The position numbers were made by a program, and so were the translations under genes. Below the pieces are notes generated by a model. That model did not search any database and was not told where the DNA came from. It worked only from the letters and a program-made list of their open reading frames with translations. 64,000 nucleotides of DNA from Apostichopus japonicus (Eukaryota > Echinodermata > Holothuroidea > Aspidochirotida > Stichopodidae): positions 38,395,111-38,459,110 of the forward strand of contig NC_092576.1 of the NCBI RefSeq assembly GCF_037975245.1, in the 5' to 3' direction. This document shows, one piece after another, positions 22,625-35,349 of this stretch. Every line of letters begins with the position of its first letter. Within the stretch, counting starts at the first letter, position 1.

Positions 22625-25600
22625 GTAACACACGTAATCTCAATTGGAATATATAATCGTAAGTATATGAGCGTATTATGTGGACCGTCCACATAATCTG
22701 AGACACATGATATTGTATAACATATTGATTCTTAAGCAAAGCTCCTCTTGAATATATTCAGAAATGATCAGCTAATCTAATTAACACTGACAGCCTTCTG
22801 AACAAGGGCCAAACCCTCAAATCTCGAAATATTTCAGTTAATCATCACTCCGTCAAACAAGGGTCTGTTTATATCCTTTATTTTCCGAAGTTGTAGGTCT
22901 GTCTATATCATGTGTCATTGAGCATAGAAAAATTGAAATTAAAAATAGATAGCCATATCATATTAAATGAAAGTCGGCTTACCTACATTGTAATGAAACT
23001 TGATCTCAACTTTAATTTGGAACATTGGAAATGAACCACTCCTGTAAACTGACCTCAATGACCACCATTGCACGGGTTATGATTGGCATTGGTGCCCCCC
23101 CCCCCGTACCCTTACCCCCGACTTAAAAAGAACAGTGAAAATAAAACTTACTATTACCCTTATCCTGTAAGATAATACTCATAACCATTCAAATATTAAT
23201 TGTTTAAAACGAAGCTGTTAAGACAATAGTGTGTATTAGGATAGTAGTGTAACGTGAATGGTTTTCATACTCATCCGTAGTAAGCTGTGCATTGAACTAC
23301 ATAGCCAGCCATGTCATGAATATTTATAGTCAAGTGGTATGTAATTTAGGAGGGTTAAATGCTAATTGATGTGTTTTATAATCTAATTAAGAGAGTTATG
23401 GGTTAAGTAAATCGGTATTACCAGTGAGTTTAATGTCTACGACATATCTGCATATGTTGAGGGGGATAATGTTGTTGTTGTTCATGAAATAGTTAAAGAG
23501 ATTTTACGTCACATGTTGTATTGTTTTATTGCTTAGTATATGTACCAGAGTGTCACCATTTGCAGAGGTTTTGAAAATTAATCTACATTGTAAACTTGCA
23601 TTCACATATACTAAATTCTTGTACGCATAGATTTTTTATTTTCTTGTAATTGTAATATGGCCCGGTCTCTTTTTACTACGATTAATTGATACACAAGCTA
23701 ACCACGACATTTCCATAAAGGAACTTTTGACAGTATTCTCTGCTATGCTAATGGGCCCCCGGAATGCAACAGTAGTATTGACGTTTTTGTTTAATAACCC
23801 ACGTCATCTCAATTGAAATATATAATCGTAATTGTATAATCGGTTTATGTGGATCGTCCACATTATATTATACGTATGATGTTGTATTGTTTATTGATTC
23901 TAAACCAAAACCGTATAATTGAAAATATTAAAAATTAATCAAGTACATTAATTCACAATAACGGTCTTCTGAATAAGGGCTACACACCCTCAAATCTCGA
24001 CAGATTCAGTAAGGAATCAACCCGTCAAATATGGGTCTGTTTTATATCCTGTATTTACAGAACTCGAAGATCTGTTCAAATCATGTGTATTGAATGTATT
24101 TAATATATTCATAATAGGAGTATAAACGTCTTTTTTTCTGTAACACACGTAATCTCAATTGGAATATATAATCGTAAGTGTATGAGCGGATTATGTGGAC
24201 CGTCCACATAATCTTATACACATTTCATTATTTTTTATTGACTATAAACAAAAATTAGGGTTTTAAATTAATCAACTATATTAATTCAAAATAACTGTGT
24301 TCTAAGGAAGGACGCCGCGCCAAATATCGACAGATTCAGTAAGGAATCAACCCGTCAAATATGGGTCTGTTTTATATCCTGTATTTACCGAACTCGTAGA
24401 TCTGTTTGAATCATGTGTATTGAATGTATTTAATATATTCATATAGAAGTATTAACATTTTTTTCCCTGTAACACACGTAATCTCAATTGGAATATATAA
24501 TCGTTAGTGTACGAGCGGATTATGTGGACCGTCCACACAATCTTATACACATTTCATTGTATTGTTTATTGATTATAAACCAAAATTAGGGTTGAAAATT
24601 GATGAACTCTATTAATTCAAAATAACTATGTTCTTAGGAAAGACCCCGCGCCAAATATCGATAGATTCAGTAAGGAATCAACCCGTCAAATATGGGTCTG
24701 TTTTATATCCTGTACTTACCGAACTCGTAGATCTGTTTGAATCATGTGTATTGAATGTATTTAATATATTCATATAGAAGTATTAACATTTTTTTTTCTG
24801 TAACACACGTAATCTCAATTGGAATATATAATCGTAAGTGTACGAGCGGATTATGTGGACCGTCCACACAATCTTATACACATTTCATTGTATTGTTTAT
24901 TGATTATAAACCAAAATTAGGGTTGAAAATTTATCAACTCTATTAATTCAAAATAACTATGTTCTTAGGAAAGACCCCGCGCCAAATATCGACAGATTCA
25001 GGAAGGAATCAACCCGTCAAATATGGGTCTGTTTTATATCCTGTATTTACCGAACTCGTAGATCTGTTTGAATCATGTGTATTGAATGTATTTAATATAT
25101 TCATATAGAAGTATTAACATTTTTTTTTTCTGTAACACACGTAATCTCAATTGGAATATATAATCGTAAGTGTACGAGCGGATTATGTGGACCGTCCACA
25201 CAATCTTATACACATTTCATTGTATTGTTTATTGATTATAAACCAAAATTAGGGTTGAAAATTGATGAACTCTATTAATTCAAAATAACTATGTTCTTAG
25301 GAAAGACCCCGCGCCAAATATCGATAGATTCAGTAAGGAATCAACCCGTCAAATATGGGTCTGTTTTATATCCTGTACTTACCGAACTCGTAGATCTGTT
25401 TGAATCATGTGTATTGAATGTATTTAATATATTCATATAGAAGTATTAACATTTTTTTTTCTGTAACACACGTAATCTCAATTGGAATATATAATCGTAA
25501 GTGTACGAGCGGATTATGTGGACCGTCCACATAATCTTATACACATTTCATTGTATTCTTCATTGGTTATAAACCAAAATTAGGGTTGAAAATTTATCAA

Positions 25601-26102
25601 CTCTATTAATTCAAAATAACTATGTTCTTAGGAAAGACCCCGCACCAAATATCGACAGATTCAGGAAGGAATCAACCCGTCAAATATGGGTCTGTTTTAT
25701 TTCCTTTAATTACTGAACTCATAGATCTGTTGAAATCACGTATCATTGAGCATATAAAGATTTATATTAAAAACAGATAACTTTATCAAATAAACATATA
25801 TTTTTGCATGTCATACGGTTTACCTTTAGGCTAATATAGTCTAAACAAAACTTTATTTGGGAACATTGGAAAGAAAAAAGTGTAAGCAAGCATCAACAAT
25901 CCTCGTTACATGGGTTAGGATTATTATAGGAAACCCGAAAGAATAACCCTAATCCTTAACCCTTAATATTAGTATGATAATACTGTTGACCGTTCACATA
26001 ATAATTGTCTTAAAAGCAGCTTGTTAAGAAAGATCACAACCTAAATATTTTCTTTTGGTCTATAGAATGTATTTGGATAGTAGTATTAACGTTTTTTTTT
26101 TT
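22625..26102 (+). repeat. Higher-order unit 6 (3478 bp)
   Basis: The anchor is at 22625 and monomer landmarks are at 24140, 24469, 24800, 25132 and 25463. The fifth monomer carries the rare CTTCATTGGTTAT variant. Spacing is matched almost base for base by the first part of unit 7. Confidence 0.85.
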
Positions 26103-29100
26103 GTAACACACGTAATCTCAATTGGAATATATAATCGTAAGTATATGAGCGTATTATGTGGACCGTCCACATAATCTGAGACACATGATATTGTATAACA
26201 TATTGATTCTTAAGCAAAGCTCCTCTTGAATATATTCAGAAATGATCAGCTAATCTAATTAACACTGACAGCCTTCTGAACAAGGGCCAAACCCTCAAAT
26301 CTCGAAATATTTCAGTTAATCATCACTCCGTCAAACAAGGGTCTGTTTATATCCTTTATTTTCCGAAGTTGTAGGTCTGTCTATATCATGTGTCATTGAG
26401 CATAGAAAAGTTGAAATTAAAAATAGATAGCCATATCATATTAAATGAAAGTCGGCTTACCTACATTGTAATGAAACTTGATCTCAACTTTAATTTGGAA
26501 CATTGGAAATGAACCACTCCTGTAAACTGACCTCAATGACCACCGGTGCACGGGTTATGATTGGCATTGGTGCCCCCCCCCCCGTACCCTTACCCCCGAC
26601 TTAAAAAGAACAGTGAAAATAAAACTTACTATTACCCTTATCCTGTAAGATAATACTCATAACCATTCAAATATTAATTGTTTAAAACGAAGCTGTTAAG
26701 ACAATAGTGTGTATTAGGATAGTAGTGTAACGTGAATGGTTTTCATACTCATCCGTAGTAAGCTGTGCATTGAACTACATAGCCAGCCATGTCATGAATA
26801 TTTATAGTCAAGTGGTATGTAATTTAGGAGGGTTAAATGCTAATTGATGTGTTTTATAATCTAATTAAGAGAGTTATGGGTTAAGTAAATCGGTATTACC
26901 AGTGAGTTTAATGTCTACGACATATCTGCATATGTTGAGGGGGATAATGTTGTTGTTGTTCATGAAATAGTTAAAGAGATTTTACGTCACATGTTGTATT
27001 GTTTTATTGCTTAGTATATGTACCAGAGTGTCACCATTTGCAGAGGTTTTGAAAATTAATCTACATTGTAAACTTGCATTCACATATACTAAATTCTTGT
27101 ACGCATAGATTTTTTATTTTCTTGTAATTGTAATATGGCCCGGTCTCTTTTTACTACGATTAATTGATACACAAGCTAACCACGACATTTCCATAAAGGA
27201 ACTTTTGACAGTATTCTCTGCTATGCTAATGGGCCCCCGGAATGCAACAGTAGTATTGACGTTTTTGTTTAATAACCCACGTCATCTCAATTGAAATATA
27301 TAATCGTAATTGTATAATCGGTTTATGTGGATCGTCCACATTATATTATACGTATGATGTTGTATTGTTTATTGATTCTAAACCAAAACCGTATAATTGA
27401 AAATATTAAAAATTAATCAAGTACATTAATTCACAATAACGGTCTTCTGAATAAGGGCTACACACCCTCAAATCTCGACAGATTCAGTAAGGAATCAACC
27501 CGTCAAATATGGGTCTGTTTTATATCCTGTATTTACAGAACTCGAAGATCTGTTCAAATCATGTGTATTGAATGTATTTAATATATTCATAATAGGAGTA
27601 TAAACGTCTTTTTTTCTGTAACACACGTAATCTCAATTGGAATATATAATCGTAAGTGTATGAGCGGATTATGTGGACCGTCCACATAATCTTATACACA
27701 TTTCATTATTTTTTATTGACTATAAACAAAAATTAGGGTTTTAAATTAATCAACTATATTAATTCAAAATAACTGTGTTCTAAGGAAGGACGCCGCGCCA
27801 AATATCGACAGATTCAGTAAGGAATCAACCCGTCAAATATGGGTCTGTTTTATATCCTGTATTTACCGAACTCGTAGATCTGTTTGAATCATGTGTATTG
27901 AATGTATTTAATATATTCATATAGAAGTATTAACATTTTTTTCCCTGTAACACACGTAATCTCAATTGGAATATATAATCGTTAGTGTACGAGCGGATTA
28001 TGTGGACCGTCCACACAATCTTATACACATTTCATTGTATTGTTTATTGATTATAAACCAAAATTAGGGTTGAAAATTGATGAACTCTATTAATTCAAAA
28101 TAACTATGTTCTTAGGAAAGACCCCGCGCCAAATATCGATAGATTCAGTAAGGAATCAACCCGTCAAATATGGGTCTGTTTTATATCCTGTACTTACCGA
28201 ACTCGTAGATCTGTTTGAATCATGTGTATTGAATGTATTTAATATATTCATATAGAAGTATTAACATTTTTTTTTCTGTAACACACGTAATCTCAATTGG
28301 AATATATAATCGTAAGTGTACGAGCGGATTATGTGGACCGTCCACACAATCTTATACACATTTCATTGTATTGTTTATTGATTATAAACCAAAATTAGGG
28401 TTGAAAATTTATCAACTCTATTAATTCAAAATAACTATGTTCTTAGGAAAGACCCCGCGCCAAATATCGACAGATTCAGGAAGGAATCAACCCGTCAAAT
28501 ATGGGTCTGTTTTATATCCTGTATTTACCGAACTCGTAGATCTGTTTAAATCATGTGTATTGAATGTATTTAATATATTCATATAGAAGTATTAACATTT
28601 TTTTTTTCTGTAACACACGTAATCTCAATTGGAATATATAATCGTAAGTGTACGAGCGGATTATGTGGACCGTCCACACAATCTTATACACATTTCATTG
28701 TATTGTTTATTGATTATAAACCAAAATTAGGGTTGAAAATTGATGAACTCTATTAATTCAAAATAACTATGTTCTTAGGAAAGACCCCGCGCCAAATATC
28801 GATAGATTCAGTAAGGAATCAACCCGTCAAATATGGGTCTGTTTTATATCCTGTACTTACCGAACTCGTAGATCTGTTTGAATCATGTGTATTGAATGTA
28901 TTTAATATATTCATATAGAAGTATTAACATTTTTTTTTCTGTAACACACGTAATCTCAATTGGAATATATAATCGTAAGTGTACGAGCGGATTATGTGGA
29001 CCGTCCACATAATCTTATACACATTTCATTGTATTCTTCATTGGTTATAAACCAAAATTAGGGTTGAAAATTTATCAACTCTATTAATTCAAAATAACCG

Positions 29101-30595
29101 TTCTTAGGAAAGACCCCGCACCAAATATCGACAGATTCAGTAAAGAATCAAACCGTCAAATATGGGTCTGTTTTATATCCTGTATTTACCGAACTCTTAG
29201 ATCTGTTTAAATCATGTGTATTGAATGTATGGAATATATTCATACAGTAGTATTAACATCTTTTTTTTCTGTAACACACGTAATCTCAATTGGAATATAT
29301 AATCGTAAGTGTATGAGCGGATTATGTGGACCGTCCACACAATCTTATACACATTTCATTGTATTGTTTATTGATTATAAACCAAAATTAGGGTTGAAAA
29401 TTGATGAACTCTATTAATTCAAAATAACTATGTTCTTAGGAAAGACCCCGCGCCAAATATCGATAGATTCAGTAAGGAATCAACCCGTCAAATATGGGTC
29501 TGTTTTATATCCTGTACTTACCGAACTCGTAGATCTGTTTGAATCATGTGTATTGAATGTATTTAATATATTCATATAGAAGTATTAACATTTTTTTTTC
29601 TGTAACACACGTAATCTCAATTGGAATATATAATCGTAAGTGTACGAGCGGATTATGTGGACCGTCCACACAATCTTATACACATTTCATTGTATTGTTT
29701 ATTGATTATAAACCAAAATTAGGGTTGAAAATTTATCAACTCTATTAATTCAAAATAACTATGTTCTTAGGAAAGACCCCGCGCCAAATATCGATAGATT
29801 CAGGAAGGAATCAACCCGTCAAATATGGGTCTGTTTTATATCCTGTATTTACCGAACTCGTAGATCTGTTGAAATCATATGTATTGAATGTATTTAATAT
29901 ATTCATATAGAAGTAGTAACATTTTTTTTTCTGTAACACACGTAATCTCAATTGGAATATATAATCGTAAGTGTACGAGCGGATTATGTGGACCGTCCAC
30001 ATAATCTTATACACATTTCATTGTATTCTTCATTGGTTATAAACCAAAATTAGGGTTGAAAATTTATCAACTCTATTAGTTCAAAATAACCGTTCTTAGG
30101 AAAGACCCCGCACCAAATATCGACAGATTCAGTAAAGAATCAACCCGTCAAATATGGGTCTGTTTTATATCCTGTATTTACCGAACTCTTAGATCTGTTT
30201 AAATCATGTGTATTGAATGTATTGAATATATTCATACAGTAGTATTAACATCTTTTTTTTCTGTAACACACGTAATCTCAATTGGAATATATAATCGAAA
30301 GTGTATGAGCGGATTATGTGGACCGTCCACATAATCTTATACACATTTCATTGTATTGTTTATTGATTATAAACCAAAATTAGGGTTACAAATTTATCAA
30401 CTACATTATTTCAAAATAACTGTGTTCAAAGGAAGGACCCCGCACCAAATATTGACAGATTCAGTAAGGAATCAACCCGCCAAATATGGGTCTGTTTTAT
30501 ATCCTGTATTTACCGAACTCGTAGATCTGTTTAAAGCATTTGTATTGAATGTATTGAATATATTCATATAGAAGTATTAACGTCTTTTTTTCCCT
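26103..30595 (+). repeat. Higher-order unit 7 (expanded, about 4.5 kb)
   Basis: The anchor is at 26103 and monomer landmarks are at 27618, 27947, 28278, 28610, 28941, 29271, 29602, 29933 and 30263. A final landmark at 30596 runs into the array end. The first about 3.1 kb duplicates unit 6 with very few differences. The last monomers form a trimer of about 992 bp: the CATACAGTAG variant recurs at 29271 and 30263, and CTTCATTGGTTAT recurs at 28941 and 29933. Confidence 0.85.
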
Positions 30596-31039
30596 GTAAC
30601 ACACGTAATCTCAATTGGAATATATAATCGTAAGTGTATGAGCGGATTATGTGGACCGTCCACATAATCTTATACACATGATGTGGTATAACATATTGAC
30701 TCTAGAGCAAAGCTCCTCTTGAATTTATTCAGAAATGATCAGCTAATCTAATTCACACTGACCATAACCATGCTAACCACATATTTCGATAAAACGAAGA
30801 TACTTCATTTTAACTTTGGTAATTGTTTTTTGTGTCATACATATACACTATTATGGCAATAAGTGAGTACATTATAAAGGGTCAAAAGGCTTATACCAAT
30901 ATCATTAACATTTCCCTTACATTGGGTAGATTGCATGGGTATTGTCAGTAGTTTATGTCTGTATTTGGTGTGTGGCGATTAGATATGCAATTCCACGGAT
31001 TCGCCACTTGTTTAGACTTTTGGTCTGGATTTTCTTTTA

Positions 31040-31190
31040 GTATTAAAATGTACGCATATTGTGCACCTTGTATATACAATCGTTTTTACATTGCCTGCTA
31101 TGTATAATGTATATAAAGTTAGTATACAGGGGGATTATGGGGACTGTCCACATAATAATGTCCACACTATCATGTATACCGACTTTTCTC
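31040..31190 (+). repeat. Eroded satellite monomer beyond the right array edge
   Basis: The interval holds a weakened copy of the dyad region: GGGATTATGGGGACTGTCCAC followed by ATAATAATGTCC. It is preceded by an AATGTATATAAAGTTAGTATAC segment resembling AATATATAATCGTAAGTGTAC. Orientation agrees with the array. Confidence 0.5.
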
Positions 31191-31336
31191 TCAATAAATA
31201 AAATTGCAATTCTGAAGGTATAGATAGCTCCACTCACCATAACAGCAGAAACCACTTAATTTTTACGGGCCTAGCATGTGTACATCTAGTAGTCCCCGTA
31301 ACCCTGTCATATGCCAACGTCCACATAAACCAGGTA

Positions 31337-31337
31337 A

Positions 31338-31426
<89 letters not shown>
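31337..31426. repeat. (TA)n microsatellite, about 90 bp
   Basis: A nearly uninterrupted TA dinucleotide run. It creates artificial Tyr-Ile open frames on both strands. Confidence 0.98.
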
Positions 31427-31432
<6 letters not shown>

Positions 31433-31520
31433 TGGTATTTTTGTTTACTTCAACGCATGATAGCTGGGACTTAGGTTTACCTCGGGGATAGGTTTACCTG
31501 ACACCAGGTAAACCTAAGTC
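31427..31520 (-). repeat. Dispersed repeat beside (TA)n, with 15-bp inverted arms
   Basis: GACTTAGGTTTACCT (31468-31482) and its perfect complement (31506-31520) enclose a third TAGGTTTACCTG half-copy. Read on the minus strand, the segment from the arms to the TA tract (GGTAAACCTAAG, GAAGTAAAC, AAATACCAAT, then TA) matches 47611-47662 in order. This is therefore a dispersed element that carries or attracts a TA microsatellite at one end. Confidence 0.65.
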
Positions 31521-32385
31521 TAGGGTCTTCTTGTTCAATCAATTTCACTTCCTTTGAGGAATGATTATTTCAAGTTAAGAGAAAACCTCATAAACTTATC
31601 AATTCCGAAGTTACAAAAAAAAATCGTTCATTTAAAGGGTAAAATTTCCCCTCAAAAGTGGAGATAATTCCGAAGGGTATATAACAGAATTACGAACATG
31701 GTATATATGTTGATCCCAACTTTACACCTCGATTTTGACCAAATGCGGCTATATATAGTTCCGAAACTTACAGGTTCCTCTAATTACACTGAAATTTTCG
31801 TGGTTGTATGTTTTCTTCCATTAATTTGGGATATTTAAGAAAATAAGAGTTTCTATTTTAACTGGCAAATTTACACGTAACGAAACAACGCCCCCATATA
31901 TAAGCAGTTCTTTCTGTGTTCGGTGGCAGGGCAGTCGATCGGATCGTATCGTTGCTATCCCAATAGCCTACATTCAGCGTTACTTTATGTGGACCTAGCC
32001 ATGTAGTCTACGAAGGAAAGTGCCGCAGGTTACCGTAAACGTTGCACATTTGAAGTTGGCTTTTGGAACTTTGGTGGAGTATATGCATTGTAAGTAAATT
32101 CCTTAAAAGTGTTCCGGATATATTAATAACATTTAGAGTAAATACCTTCATGCTGAACACAAATAAAGTAAGACCATGGTTAGAGTTAGAGTAGACTAGC
32201 CTAGGCCTAACGTTAGCCCTAAATTGGACCTATCAGTATTACTGGCTATGGTAAATCACAGCTGCCTGCTACTGCCTTTGCTGATACTCGGAATATAAAA
32301 TGTGATAAATAAATTAAAGTATATACTTGTAACAGACTGGTCAACCTACACATTTTGCAGCCTGGTGATCTTCCAGATCTTTTAA
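31521..32385. other. Gene-free stretch with weak promoter/first-exon signals
   Basis: CCCATATATAAGCAG near 31892 resembles a TATA box. A GTAAGT splice-donor match follows at about 32090 (GCATTGTAAGTAAA). With no downstream coding sequence recognised, a transcription start here is only a possibility. Confidence 0.2.
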
Positions 32386-32850
32386 AGTAAAGGCTTAATA
32401 ATTGACGCACCTCCAAATATTACTAGGCCTACTAGTAGTATACTAATATTACTATACTAGCCTACTACTACTGTAGCTAGTACTAGCAACTATACAGCAG
32501 GCAACCATAACTTTTTGCAGCCAAGCAGAGTTAAATATTTCATGAGTTTGAATCCATTTCAGGTGTATGCTGATCAAATTGTGTTTGTGCATGTTTTGGG
32601 GCATTTGGAAATCTTACTCCCTAAAAATAACCAAAATTATCTCAATATTATACCACTAATCTCTGGGACCTGACCTTTCTGAAGTTAGAGGCTCAGATAG
32701 ATAGAAAATTTATTGTCCATTTCAGAAAATACAAAATAACCTCAGAGCATAGCAAACAACATCCAAAGATAATGGATGTTTACTTAGGCCTTCACTACAG
32801 TAAGCTTATCGACAGATGTGTCAATTTAGGGGTATGAAAGAACTTGCATT
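32386..32850 (+). mobile_element. MITE-like repeat, copy A (right end lost)
   Basis: The interval begins AGTAAAGGCTTAATAATTGACGCACC and is collinear with 46088-46500 (CAGCAGGC.ACC, CATGAGTTTGAATC, TTGGAAATCTTAC, CTCTGGGAC.TGACCT, TTAGAGGCTCAGA, GGGGTATGAAAGAACTTG). Homology stops near 32850, before the right terminal repeat seen in copy B. It contains an extra 49 bp at 32697-32745 that copy B lacks. Confidence 0.7.
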
Positions 32851-34020
32851 CGTGCGATGCAATTTTGAACCATTTCACAAAATATAAATCTTTGGGTATG
32901 TCTCAATCTCTCTGCCATAAAATAAGGCAGTCAGAAAGTCACAATTTCCACAAAAACAGATACACAAGCAAACGGAACACTACAGTAAAAGAAAGGGCCT
33001 GATAGATTCCATAAACGAGTTACAAAAGTAAAAAATGTGAAAACGTTTCCCGTCTCAGTACAATATTCATCCCCACAATATTCTCTATATGTGTAAGTGT
33101 GCATCACTTAGCCCTGTGTGTACAGTAGTAGTGGTGTGTCATTGGTTCTTATTCAGAGAACTACAGTAAGTCACATAGGGCCTCAGTGTAGAAGTGTACA
33201 ACAATTTTTTGTAACATGAGTTTTTTTTTCCCTGCACCTATGGGATGAATCATGGCTGAAGGTAAACAATTGAGTATTAACTTTAGAATAACAACGCAAT
33301 CATGGCTAAGTAATTTAGGCATTTTGATATTAACGTTATGATGTGGGTAGTGTTAATAGTGCTGAAGTAATAGCTTGATCAAAAGTATTCCTCAAAGTCC
33401 CACAATGCCTTCACAGGGTGACCTACTGTACAGTCACTTGAGCACTTAGGAGTTTTTGCGAAAAGAGCAAATTCCTTGTCCAAAATTGCTAGGTTTGATC
33501 CAGTTTTACGGAGTCCCATAACAAAAAAACACAGTCTGTGATATATCAATGGAAAAGTGTAAAGATTCAATGTAACATATTTGAAAGGATTAGAGTATGT
33601 TGAAAAACCACCAGCTATGCATTTTAAGGAAATAAACAGTACCTCATTGAACTTTGCATTGTGTTCACACTAATGAGTTATGAAATTGTTATCAGTGTCT
33701 TCATCATTAAAAGCTATTAATTAGGTTGATCAATGGTCTCACATATTAGTGCAACCACAGAGGTTAAATTTCAATCAGGTTATAATGTCAAGGGAATCCA
33801 GACCTACTTCATAAAAAAAAAAAAAAAAATCATGGCTCCTATAAAAATCATTCATGATAAAAACCAGCATACATACAGTATGTATAACTAAAGTAGTTTC
33901 ATATTGGGTATCATGTCCAAATAAAAGCTCTTGATTGTATTCAGTTTTCATACTTTTAAAAATGACCATCTGTGTGCAGTAATTTGGTGTAAGTAAGTAA
34001 CATGAAAATGCACAAGACTA
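32851..34020. other. Gene-free stretch
   Basis: No gene recognised. It includes an A-run near 33812-33828 and anonymous short frames. Confidence 0.4.
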
Positions 34021-34021
34021 A

Positions 34022-34674
34022 GTCTTTTAATACTTCAGTTACCCAATTAATGCTAACTAGATGCTCAATAATGCTTCCCACAATGGGGATGTTGGGTCTA
34101 GCAAACCTTAAGTCTAGTGGACCCTCAATGTAATGGGCATCCTCCCCCCCCCCCCCATGTTGGTACTGCATGTGGTATACTTTTGTTAATGAAACTAAGA
34201 GTTTCATCCTAGTCATTACATTGAGGGATGCTCTTTATTAAACTCCCTTACTTCACTGCAGCGTATTGGTAATCAACTATTCTAGTTGTAATGTTGCTAG
34301 TACTGTATTTGAGAATCCTTTTGTTAGTGAAACGAAGAGTTTAATGCTATCCATTACATTTAGGAGTAATCTCTAAGTGTCTACCTTCACAACATCATAT
34401 AATAAATTAATAACAATCCATTATCTCTTTATATTTATGGCAGAGCTGTAGTCGAGTCCAATTAGCCAGAGCCCGATCCAAGTCCGAGTCCATCTGGTCT
34501 GAGCCAAATACAAGACCCCTCAAGTCCGAGCTGACTCCAGATACCAAAGATCACCTTTGGTAAAAATTCTTGAACTGTTATGATAATTATGCACCCAGGA
34601 GGAAATTTACCTCATACTATATTTTTTTCGGACCAGATAAGTGGCAGCAAGCTCTTCCTGGTTCATAAATGTTA
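34022..34674 (+). repeat. About 650-bp tandem duplicon, copy 1
   Basis: This is collinear with 34703-35349, from CTTTTAATACTTCAGTTACCC through GCACCCAGGAGGAAATTTACC to GGTTCATAAATGTT. It contains perfect 14-bp inverted arms CCCTCAATGTAATG (34122-34135) and CATTACATTGAGGG (34214-34227), plus a GAGTCC-type short repeat near 34450-34545. A poly-C tract (34142-34157) is present only in this copy. Confidence 0.85.
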
Positions 34675-34702
34675 TAAAACTACTGGGAGGGGAGTCACCA
34701 AG

Positions 34703-35349
34703 GTCCTTCAATACTTTCAGTTACCCAATAAATGCTAACTAGACGCTCAATAATGCTTCCCACAATGGGGGTGTTGGGTCTAGCAAACCTTAAGTCTAGT
34801 GGACCCTCAATATAATGGGCATCCCTCTTGTTGGTACTGCATGTGGTATCCTTTTGTTAGTGAAACTAAGAGTTTTATGCTAGTCATTACATTGAGGGAT
34901 GCTCTTTATTAAACTCCCTTTCTTCACTGCATCGTATTGGTGATCCATTATTTCAGCTGTAATGTTGCTAGTACTGTATTTGAGAATCCTTTTGTTAGTG
35001 AAACGAAGAGTTTAATGCTATCCATTACATTTAGGAGTTAACTTTCTAAGTGTCTACCTTCTCAACATCATATAACGAATTATTAACAATCCATTATCTT
35101 TTTATATTTATGGCAGAGCTGTAGTCGAGTCCAATTAGCCAGAGTCTGAGCCAAGTCCGAGCCCACTTGGTATGAGCCAAATCCAAGACCCTTCAAGTCC
35201 GAGCCGACTCCAGATATTCAAATATGATCACCTTTGGTAAAAATTCTTGAACTGTTATGATAATTATGCACCCAGGAGGAAATTTACCTCATGCTATAAT
35301 TTTTTCGGACCAGATAAGTGGCAGCAAGCTTTTCCTGGTTCATAAATGT
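34703..35349 (+). repeat. About 650-bp tandem duplicon, copy 2
   Basis: Second copy of the preceding unit at about nine bases in ten. The left inverted arm has one change (CCCTCAATATAATG), and the C-run between the arms is short. A period of roughly 680 bases with a 28-base spacer indicates a simple tandem duplication. Confidence 0.85.

Larger units (their letters stand above)
7226..30765 (+). repeat. 331-bp satellite in a higher-order array
   Basis: This is one head-to-tail array of about 23.5 kb. The monomer landmark GTAACACACGTAATCTCAATTGG recurs about 37 times. Consecutive copies in the short-period parts are spaced 329-332 bases apart. Longer intervals of about 1515 and about 640 bases contain older, diverged monomers. 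Together they form higher-order units whose lengths are 2485, 3163, 3533, 2488, 2827, 3478 and at least 4493 bp. All copies are in the same orientation. AT content is high, with a T-tract of 7-13 bases before each landmark. No protein is encoded: the 60-95 codon frames repeat only because the DNA repeats. The sequence matches no satellite that I know. Organisation into higher-order units is typical of pericentromeric or centromeric satellites, but location is not shown here. Confidence 0.95.

Noticed and set aside
7226-30765. CRISPR-like array of repeats and spacers
   Set aside because: The units are 331 bp and homologous throughout, with no unique short spacers and no cas genes. The DNA is eukaryotic.
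7226-30765. Hammerhead ribozyme in the satellite, as in some animal satellites of about 330 bp
   Set aside because: TTGATGAACT in the monomer looks like part of a core, but no GAAA partner or closing stems were found on either strand. CTGACGA in the U2-like unit also lacks the second core element.
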